Shown: positions 16,239 to 21,399 of the stretch, piece after piece
Layout of the letters: the number at the start of each line of letters is the position of its first letter
Position numbering within the stretch: the first letter of the stretch is position 1
NCBI GenBank assembly: GCA_030613605.1
Contig: JAUWLO010000009.1
Span: 1 to 21,399, forward strand
Reading direction: 5' to 3'
DNA length: 21,399 bases
Origin: Gammaproteobacteria bacterium
Lineage (GTDB): Bacteria > Pseudomonadota > Gammaproteobacteria > SZUA-152
The notes under the pieces: generated by a model
The model's input: the letters and a program-made list of their open reading frames with translations, nothing else
Databases searched by the model: none
Told to the model about the DNA's origin: nothing
Translations under genes and position numbers: made by a program

Positions 16239-16484
16239 TTAGGCAGCAGCGCTTTTCTTAAGTAGGCTGGAAACGCGATCGGAAGGCTTGGCACCTTTGG
16301 ACATCCAGTAGTCTACACGGTCACGGTCGATGCGTAATGGCTCTTCAGCACCCTTAGCACCAGGATTGAAAAAGCCCAGACGTTCGATAAAACGACCGTC
16401 ACGTTTGTTGCGGCTATCGGTCACAACAATGTGGTAGAAAGGACGCTTTTTTGCGCCGCCACGTGATAAACGTATGGTTACCAT
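16239..16484 (-). CDS. rpsP: 30S ribosomal protein S16
   Basis: 81 residues, the normal length for S16, which is needed for assembly of the 5' domain of 16S rRNA. The start MVTIRLSRGGAKKRPFYHIVVTDSRNKRDGRFIERLGFFNP is characteristic. The ATG follows an aaggaa ribosome binding site. It is the first gene of rpsP-rimM-trmD-rplS, with a candidate promoter about 105 bases upstream. Confidence 0.97.
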   Translation of the reverse strand: MVTIRLSRGGAKKRPFYHIVVTDSRNKRDGRFIERLGFFNPGAKGAEEPLRIDRDRVDYWMSKGAKPSDRVSSLLKKSAAA

Positions 16485-16588
16485 TTGAATTCTATTCCTT
16501 CTCTTAATCTAATTAATAATTCGATGTCTGTATCGGATACCCTGCTCGACACCCCTGATTAGGCAGGCCGACTCGAACACAGCGGCGC

Positions 16589-16617
16589 ATTTTACGCCAA
16601 TCAGGCTCAAAAGGAAA
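16589..16617 (-). promoter_or_regulatory. Candidate rpsP operon promoter
   Basis: On the minus strand: TTTCCT, 17-base spacer, TAAAAT (complement of 16589-16594), followed by a GC-rich discriminator (gcgccgc). The -35 is poor, the -10 good. A GC-rich discriminator is typical of promoters repressed by ppGpp and DksA. Confidence 0.4.
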
Positions 16618-16770
16618 CGCCAGACACCTAAATGAGAGAGATTTTGCAGAAAATGCCTGAATAGGCGGCATCCCTGCACGCTGCTTACGTATCAGGCTGG
16701 TAATAAGCCAACTGTGGATCAGATCTACCTCATCATTATCACTGTTTTGCCCACAACTTGAGCCAATATA

Positions 16771-16799
16771 TTGCGCTATTTGCCCAATTTTGCTATAAA
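16771..16799 (+). promoter_or_regulatory. Candidate sigma-70 promoter of dksA with GC-rich discriminator
   Basis: TTGCGC (16771-16776), a 17-base spacer, and TATAAA (16794-16799), followed by cgcgccc before an expected start near 16806. The GC-rich discriminator is what E. coli stringent promoters show and would allow DksA to repress its own gene. An aggag ribosome binding site at 16830-16834 lies 7 bases before the dksA ATG. Confidence 0.65.
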
Positions 16800-16841
16800 C
16801 GCGCCCTTAATTTTAATGTACACGTGTGCAGGAGCAGTTAG

Positions 16842-17456
16842 ATGGCCGTAAAGAAAAAAGCAGCGCCAAAGAAAAAGGCAGTAGCCAAAAAAACCACGGC
16901 TAAAAAGTCAGCCGTGAAGAAAAAGGCTGTGGTCAAAAAAGTTGCCGCTAAAAAACCAGCGCCAAAGAAAACTACGGTAAAGAAAAAGTCCGCTGCTAAA
17001 CCAGCCGCCAAAAAAACTGTAGCCCGCAAATTGTCTGACAACCTGGACTTCACCAACTTTACTCCTTACAAGGAAAAAAAGAGTGAGGAGTACATGAACC
17101 CTGCTCAGGTTGAGCATTTCCACATGATTCTTAATGGCTGGAAACAGCAACTGATGGACAAAGTGGATGAAACAGTTCATCACATGCAGGATGACGCAGC
17201 CAACTTCCCTGACCCCAACGACAGGGCCAGCCAGGAATCTGAATTTGCCATGGAATTGCGTACGCGGGATCGGGAACGCAAATTGATCAAAAAAATTGAT
17301 GAATCAATCACCGCGCTGGATGCAGATGATTACGGTTACTGTTCCAAGTGTGGTATTGAAGTGGGCATTCGTCGACTGGAGGCTCGTCCTACAGCAACCC
17401 AGTGTATTGATTGCAAAACACTAAACGAAATCCGCGAAAAACAGTACGGAAAATAG
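16842..17456 (+). CDS. dksA: DksA with a Lys/Ala-rich N-terminal extension
   Basis: RNA polymerase-binding regulator that acts with ppGpp on rRNA and amino-acid promoters through the secondary channel. 204 residues; the C-terminal ~140 match E. coli DksA (151 residues) closely. Coiled-coil tip: FPDPNDRASQE with D124, D127 and A129, corresponding to E. coli D71, D74 and A76. Zinc finger: C167-x2-C170 and C188-x2-C191 in YGYCSKCGIEVGIRRLEARPTATQCIDCKTL. Residues 1-64 are an almost pure Lys/Ala/Val/Thr/Pro tail with KKAxAKK-type repeats, resembling histone H1-like or AlgP-like tails. The tail is part of the same frame from a well-placed start, so I regard it as genuine. Transcribed away from rpsP. 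Confidence 0.95.
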   Translation: MAVKKKAAPKKKAVAKKTTAKKSAVKKKAVVKKVAAKKPAPKKTTVKKKSAAKPAAKKTVARKLSDNLDFTNFTPYKEKKSEEYMNPAQVEHFHMILNGWKQQLMDKVDETVHHMQDDAANFPDPNDRASQESEFAMELRTRDRERKLIKKIDESITALDADDYGYCSKCGIEVGIRRLEARPTATQCIDCKTLNEIREKQYGK

Positions 17457-17492
17457 ATTGCTGGAAGCAGGTTACTGACAACAAATAGAATA

Positions 17493-17544
17493 GCTGTCTG
17501 CCACCTATCCTCTCTCACACCACGAGAAAGACGAGGCAGGCAGC
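17493..17544 (-). terminator. Possible terminator hairpin between dksA and the DUF3579 gene
   Basis: gctgtctgcc (17493-17502) and ggcaggcagc (17535-17544) pair over 10 bp with one wobble, around a 32-base loop with partial internal pairing (ctctctc / gagaaag). On the minus strand it is followed by the T-rich tattctatttgtt, so it may end the DUF3579 gene; on the plus strand no T-run follows dksA. Confidence 0.4.
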
Positions 17545-17601
17545 AGTTCCCCTGACCTGTTTCAGCGCTGCTACAATATTTTCAACGCTATCTTTAGTCC
17601 G

Positions 17602-17871
17602 TCAGTCCGTCGATTCCAGATCGTTAATCCGAAGATGATTGGATAAGGCAAAACTTTTGACAAAGGCAAACGCACCCGGGTTTTCCTTCTCCAGAGCCTC
17701 CTGCACCAACAAACACTTTTGCCCTTTGAAAACACAGGGGCGTACAGAACCGTACTTCAACCGATGATCCGGCCCAAAACTCGCCAGCGCGCCCGATAAA
17801 CGTTCGACCCAGTCGCTTGGTCGAAACCTGCCACCATCTTCCATGGTGCCTTCAATAACCCAATGTTTCAC
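17602..17871 (-). CDS. DUF3579-type small protein
   Basis: 89 residues, soluble, no signal peptide. The pattern of K-x-W-V-I-E-G-T, GGRFRPSDWVERLSGALASFG and a central RPCVFKGQKCLLVQEALEKENPGAFAFVKSFALSNHLRI matches my recollection of DUF3579, a family of about 100 residues known mainly from Beta- and Gammaproteobacteria without assigned function. The start is GTG at 17871, with aggggg eight bases upstream. It converges with dksA and diverges from gluQ, so it is a single-gene unit. The function is unknown; two cysteines (residues 46 and 53) are not in a recognisable motif. Confidence 0.7.
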   Translation of the reverse strand: MKHWVIEGTMEDGGRFRPSDWVERLSGALASFGPDHRLKYGSVRPCVFKGQKCLLVQEALEKENPGAFAFVKSFALSNHLRINDLESTD

Positions 17872-18035
17872 TGTTACTACCCCCTAACAAAAAGCTCCCC
17901 AAGAATGTACTCCTACTCACCGTTGTCGTCCGAACCAAAAATAGCATTAGGTTCTTCTTTATTATTATTCTTTTATTATAGTTTTGATTCTGTGAACAGC
18001 TCGTCGTTACAAAAAAATGTTGGTTAAAATACGCA

Positions 18036-18052
18036 TCATTATCGGATAATGA
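18036..18052. promoter_or_regulatory. Palindrome upstream of gluQ
   Basis: tcattatc-g-gataatga is a perfect 8-bp inverted repeat with a single-base centre, flanked on both sides by acgca/cgcat. It lies in the 268-base gap between the divergent DUF3579 gene and gluQ, 88 bases before the gluQ start. The size and symmetry suit a dimeric repressor site. No regulator is recognised and no clear promoter hexamers flank it. Confidence 0.45.
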
Positions 18053-18139
18053 CGCATAGTGTAATCATATAAAGAGATTCAATCGCGTCAGCGATTTCAA
18101 TCACAAGGCAACGCCAGTGTTATTAAAAGGTTCCGCACC

Positions 18140-19021
18140 ATGAGTAATTCTTATCGGGGTCGCTTCGCGCCATCACCCACCGGGCCATTGCATTTCGGCT
18201 CCCTGGTTGCAGCCGTGGGCAGTTATTGCCAGGCCAAAAGCCAGGGCGGTGAATGGCTGGTGCGCATGGAAGACCTGGATCCGCCCCGCGAGGTACCCGG
18301 CGCTGCAGATGACATACTGAGAACTCTGGAGGCTTACCATCTAAACTGGGATGACACTGTGCTTTACCAAAGCCAGCGACTTGATGCCTACGAACACGCG
18401 TTAAACCAGCTTGCCACTAATGGACACACCTTCCCTTGCGCCTGCACGCGCAAATCCATCGCAGCCAATTCATCTCTAAACATCTACCCAGGTACGTGCC
18501 GAAACGGGCTCGCTCCCGACGCAACAGCTCGAGCTACCAGAGTCCGGGTTAATTCAGACACGGTAAATTTCCACGATGGCCTTCAGGGTACACAGAAGAT
18601 TAATCTGGAATCTGATGTAGGTGATTTTGTGGTAAAGCGAGCCGACGGTTTGTTCGCCTATCATCTGGCTGTAGTGGTCGACGATGCCTTTCAGGAAATC
18701 AGTGAAATTGTCCGTGGCACCGACCTGCTGGATTCCACGCTTCATCATCTTTACCTGCAAAAATTACTCGCGCTTCAAATACCCCGGTATGTCCATTTCC
18801 CTGTTGCCGTAAACGCACAGAAAGAAAAGCTCAGCAAACAAACACACGCCCCTGCTATAAACACAACTCAACCGGGTGCTATGCTGGAAAAGGCACTGAC
18901 ATTTCTTGGCCATGAACCCGACGCCGATGTAATAAATGCCAATCCCGAAACTCTATTAGAGTGGGCAGTCAAAAATTGGGACCTGGAACGAATTCCCAGG
19001 CAACTGACCATTAGCGTTTGA
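18140..19021 (+). CDS. gluQ: Glutamyl-Q tRNA(Asp) synthetase
   Basis: Attaches glutamate to queuosine at position 34 of tRNA(Asp). 293 residues, a truncated relative of glutamyl-tRNA synthetase without the anticodon-binding domain. Visible: class I HIGH-type motif RGRFAPSPTGPLHFGSL, WLVRMEDLDPPR, zinc ligands C100, C102, Y116 and C120 in CACTRK...YPGTC, the GDFVVKRADGLFAYHLAVVVDDAFQEISEIVRG block, and KLSKQ as KMSKS equivalent. An aaagg site lies 8 bases before the ATG. The dksA-gluQ linkage seen in E. coli is kept here, but interrupted by the inverted DUF3579 gene. The C-terminus is of normal length. Confidence 0.94.
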   Translation: MSNSYRGRFAPSPTGPLHFGSLVAAVGSYCQAKSQGGEWLVRMEDLDPPREVPGAADDILRTLEAYHLNWDDTVLYQSQRLDAYEHALNQLATNGHTFPCACTRKSIAANSSLNIYPGTCRNGLAPDATARATRVRVNSDTVNFHDGLQGTQKINLESDVGDFVVKRADGLFAYHLAVVVDDAFQEISEIVRGTDLLDSTLHHLYLQKLLALQIPRYVHFPVAVNAQKEKLSKQTHAPAINTTQPGAMLEKALTFLGHEPDADVINANPETLLEWAVKNWDLERIPRQLTISV

Positions 19022-19120
19022 TTTAACCCTGACAAGCTAAACAAAAGATTTATCCATAAACTTACCGACCTGAACCTGATGACCTGTTTTTTATGACAAA
19101 ATGCTAATGGCTTAATTCTA

Positions 19121-19561
19121 ATGAAACAGACCGATCCATTCGTTAAACAATTCCGTGGCTCCTTCATCAGTATGTTGCGCTGGCCGCAACTGGATACATT
19201 GTGGGAAACCCTGAGACAAAATTCCGGAGCCGGCTGGTATGCCTATGCCGTGGGTGAAGACCCACCGGAAACACCGCTTACTGCGGATCAAATGGATACC
19301 TTTCTCACCGAGATTCACGACTTGCTCCGTAAAGAACATGAGGAAGATTATTGCGGCATTGTTTATGCGGATGATGCCCAGAATCCGAGCTTCGTTAAAA
19401 TTTACGATCCCAACAACCTGGGCGTGACCTGTGGTTTTAGCAATAACCCGCCACTGCCAGGCTGGACCTTAAGTCTTATCCAGCCCTGTGACCTGGAACA
19501 TGCCCTGCCGCCTCCCGGCAATCGTAAACGTTGGTGGCAACGCCTCTTTCAGCATCAGTAA
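19121..19561 (+). CDS. Conserved-looking hypothetical protein
   Basis: 146 residues, acidic, no signal peptide or membrane helix. I do not recognise the family. The sequence looks like a folded protein: an N-terminal DPFVKQFRGSFISMLRWPQLDTLWETLR, a middle GWYAYAVGEDPP... and DYCGIVYADDAQNPSFVKIYDPNNLGVTCG, then PPLPGWTLSLIQPCDL and a basic GNRKRWWQRLF tail. Three cysteines are present, not in a metal motif. The ATG has no clear ribosome binding site. It lies 99 bases after gluQ and 80 bases before acs on the same strand; a tie to acetate metabolism is possible but unproven. Confidence 0.75.
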   Translation: MKQTDPFVKQFRGSFISMLRWPQLDTLWETLRQNSGAGWYAYAVGEDPPETPLTADQMDTFLTEIHDLLRKEHEEDYCGIVYADDAQNPSFVKIYDPNNLGVTCGFSNNPPLPGWTLSLIQPCDLEHALPPPGNRKRWWQRLFQHQ

Positions 19562-19574
19562 TCACTTGTTACCA

Positions 19575-19594
19575 TGAGCAAAGAATTTTGCTCA
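19575..19594. promoter_or_regulatory. Palindrome overlapping the candidate acs promoter
   Basis: tgagcaaa-gaat-tttgctca is a perfect 8-bp inverted repeat with a 4-base spacer, 13 bases after the stop of the hypothetical gene. Its right arm overlaps the candidate -35 at 19588-19593. It may be an operator; as an RNA hairpin it lacks a T-run and so is a poor terminator. Confidence 0.5.
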
Positions 19595-19615
19595 AACAAC
19601 ACCATTTAATACAAT
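19588..19615 (+). promoter_or_regulatory. Candidate acs promoter
   Basis: TTGCTC (19588-19593), a 16-base spacer and TACAAT (19610-19615), giving a leader of about 20 bases before the acs ATG at 19642. The -10 matches consensus at five of six positions and the -35 at three. Confidence 0.45.
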
Positions 19616-19641
19616 ACGAAAAACTAGTTTCAGGGGGATGC

Positions 19642-21399
19642 ATGGCCAACCTAGAGTCAACGCTGCAAGAGAATCGCCTGTTTGAACCTGCACAGGACTT
19701 TTCCAGCAAGGCCCGATTAAAAAGTCGGGACGAACTCGAAGCCCTGCGTCAAAAAGCCGAAAACGATCACGAAGGCTTCTGGGCCGATCTTGCACGTACC
19801 GAGATGGACTGGCACAAACCTTTCGAAACCATTCTCGATGACAGCAATGCCCCGCATTACCAGTGGTTTAATGATGGTGAAATCAATGTCTCCTACAACT
19901 GTCTTGATCGACATCTCGCCACCAAAGCCGAAAAAACTGCCATCATTTTCGAGGGCGAAAAAGGCGATACCCAACATATTACCTACGCCCAGTTGCATGC
20001 CGATGTCTGTCGTTTTGCCAATGGCCTGAAATCTCTGGGCGTTGTCTCCGGTGACCGGGTGGTGATTTACATGCCCATGGTTCCTGAAGCGGTAATTGCC
20101 ATGCAGGCCTGTGCCCGTATTGGCGCAACTCACTCGGTGGTGTTCGGCGGTTTCTCTGCTGAAAGCCTGAAAGATCGTATCGAAAATGCGGGTGCCAAAG
20201 TGGTCATCACCGCGGATGGTGGTTTTCGCGGTGGCAAAATCGTTGAACTCAAAGCAGCAACGGATGAAGCCCTGGCCAACGGCTGCAAGACCATCGAAAA
20301 AGTCGTGGTGCTAAAGCGTACCGATCACACCATCCACTTTGATGACAGCCGTGACATCTGGTGGTCAGATCTTGTTGATAATCAGGCAGACAGCTGTGAA
20401 CCCGAATGGGTGAATAGTGAACATCCCCTGTTTCTGCTTTACACCTCTGGTTCTACCGGCAAACCCAAAGGCATCCAGCATTCCACCGGCGGCTATCTGC
20501 TCAATGCCATCATGACCATGCAATGGGTATTCGACATCAATGATGAAGATATCTTCTGGTGCACCGCTGACGTTGGCTGGATCACCGGCCATACCTACGT
20601 GGCATACGGGCCTCTCGCTGTAGGCGCCACTATGCTGATGTACGAAGGCGCACCCACCGTGCCGGATGCCGGCCGCTTCTGGAAAATTTGCCAGGACCAC
20701 AAAGTCACTATTTTTTATACCGCCCCCACGGCGATTCGTGCCCTGATGAAAGCCGGTGGCGACGAAACCCCAGCGAAATATGACCTTTCCAGTCTTCGTT
20801 TGCTGGGCACGGTGGGCGAACCCATCAATCCCGAGGCCTGGATGTGGTATCACAAAGTCATCGGTGGCGAGCGCTGCCCCATTGTTGATACCTGGTGGCA
20901 GACCGAAACCGGCGCCCACATGATCGCCCCCGTTCCTGGCGCTGTGGCCACCAAGCCCGGTTCCTGCACCCTGCCTTTGCCGGGCATTGCGGCCGACATC
21001 GTCGATGCCGATGGCAACAGCATTACCGAACCCAACCAGGGCGGCGTGCTGGTAATCCGTAAACCCTGGCCATCCATGATTCGTACCGTGTACGGCGATG
21101 AACAACGTTATTACGATACCTACTGGGAAATGTTCGACGGCAAACTCTATGTGGCAGGTGACAATGCCCGCCGTGATGAAGACGGTTATTTCTGGATCAT
21201 GGGCCGCATCGATGATGTGCTCAATGTCTCCGGCCATCGCCTGGGGACCATGGAAGTCGAATCGGCGCTGGTAGCACACCCTAAAGTGGCCGAGGCGGCA
21301 GTGGTCGGCTATCCCCATGACATCAAAGGTGAAGGCATCTTCGCTTTTGTGGTGTTACGAGGAGAACGCCCCACCGATGGCATCGACGAAACACTCACC
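19642..21399 (+). CDS. acs: Acetyl-CoA synthetase, 5' part (3' end outside window)
   Basis: Activates acetate to acetyl-CoA through acetyl-AMP. 586 codons are present without a stop, of about 650 expected, so only the end of the C-terminal domain is missing. Start ATG at 19642, with aggggg just upstream; an out-of-frame ATG four bases earlier is not used. Features: N-terminal domain WFNDGEINVSYNCLDRHL, VVFGGFSAESLKDRI, adenylation core LLYTSGSTGKPKGIQHSTGGY, GWITGHTYVAYGPL, and VDTWWQTETGAHMI, where the Trp of the acetate pocket (E. coli/Salmonella W414 equivalent) is kept, indicating preference for short acyl chains. Then YVAGDNARRDEDGYFWIMGRIDDVLNVSGHRLGTMEVESALVAHPKVAEAAVVG. The catalytic, acetylation-controlled lysine near the C-terminus lies beyond the window. 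Confidence 0.97.
   Translation, partial: MANLESTLQENRLFEPAQDFSSKARLKSRDELEALRQKAENDHEGFWADLARTEMDWHKPFETILDDSNAPHYQWFNDGEINVSYNCLDRHLATKAEKTAIIFEGEKGDTQHITYAQLHADVCRFANGLKSLGVVSGDRVVIYMPMVPEAVIAMQACARIGATHSVVFGGFSAESLKDRIENAGAKVVITADGGFRGGKIVELKAATDEALANGCKTIEKVVVLKRTDHTIHFDDSRDIWWSDLVDNQADSCEPEWVNSEHPLFLLYTSGSTGKPKGIQHSTGGYLLNAIMTMQWVFDINDEDIFWCTADVGWITGHTYVAYGPLAVGATMLMYEGAPTVPDAGRFWKICQDHKVTIFYTAPTAIRALMKAGGDETPAKYDLSSLRLLGTVGEPINPEAWMWYHKVIGGERCPIVDTWWQTETGAHMIAPVPGAVATKPGSCTLPLPGIAADIVDADGNSITEPNQGGVLVIRKPWPSMIRTVYGDEQRYYDTYWEMFDGKLYVAGDNARRDEDGYFWIMGRIDDVLNVSGHRLGTMEVESALVAHPKVAEAAVVGYPHDIKGEGIFAFVVLRGERPTDGIDETLT

Larger units (their letters stand above)
16485..16841. other. Divergent intergenic region rpsP / dksA
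   Basis: 357 bases without a gene. It contains the candidate rpsP promoter (minus strand, 16589-16617), its leader of about 97 bases and the candidate dksA promoter (16771-16799). Between them (16618-16770) I see no ORF with a ribosome binding site and no strong hairpin. Confidence 0.6.

Noticed and set aside
19574..19609. Eleven-codon ORF between the hypothetical gene and acs
   Set aside because: No ribosome binding site, and it coincides with the palindrome and candidate promoter.
20365..21318. 317-codon open frame on the minus strand
   Set aside because: It is fully antisense to acs, whose sense frame shows all acetyl-CoA synthetase motifs; the His/Gly/Ala-rich translation is typical of a shadow frame.

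Overview
The window looks like chromosomal DNA from a gammaproteobacterium. DksA, L19, S16, TrmD, RimM, XerD, DsbC and MutS all read as typical gammaproteobacterial proteins, and the linkages mutS-fdxA, xerD/dsbC and rpsP-rimM-trmD-rplS are familiar from that class. I cannot name a genus. No tRNA, rRNA, CRISPR array, insertion sequence or prophage is visible. Almost everything is housekeeping, so novelty is most likely in a few unassigned genes and in the intergenic DNA.

Layout. 1-8550 (+): the 3' part of mutS, fdxA, then a two-subunit AddAB-like helicase/nuclease, with the B-type subunit (PD-(D/E)XK nuclease plus Fe-S cysteines) first. A terminator-like hairpin and about 480 bp of AT-rich non-coding DNA precede the A-type subunit (UvrD/Rep helicase plus nuclease). 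8595-10716 (-): a tight two-gene unit of a membrane protein with a long helical domain and a VWA-domain lipoprotein, which I cannot assign to a known system. 11004-13943 (-): ogt, xerD, yajQ and dsbC, with ogt and xerD overlapping by 23 bp. 14092-14254 (+): a very short ORF (26 codons, one predicted membrane helix) with an excellent ribosome binding site and a bidirectional terminator directly after it. 14289-16484 (-): the rpsP-rimM-trmD-rplS operon. 16842-17456 (+): dksA with a long Lys/Ala-rich N-terminal tail. 17602-17871 (-): a DUF3579-type small gene. 18140-21399 (+): gluQ, a conserved-looking hypothetical gene, and the first 586 codons of acs, which runs off the end.

How the parts relate. 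The left third is centred on DNA repair (mismatch repair and double-strand-end resection), with Ogt and XerD adding alkylation repair and chromosome dimer resolution further on. The centre-right is translation and growth-rate control: ribosomal proteins S16 and L19, ribosome and tRNA maturation (RimM, TrmD, GluQ), and DksA. Both dksA and rpsP have putative promoters with GC-rich discriminators, which fits stringent control.

Best candidates for something undescribed: the VWA lipoprotein/membrane pair at 8595-10716, the 26-codon micro-ORF at 14106-14186, the triplicated heptamer with competing hairpins between trmD and rplS (14705-14753), and the operator-like palindromes ahead of acs, gluQ and ogt.
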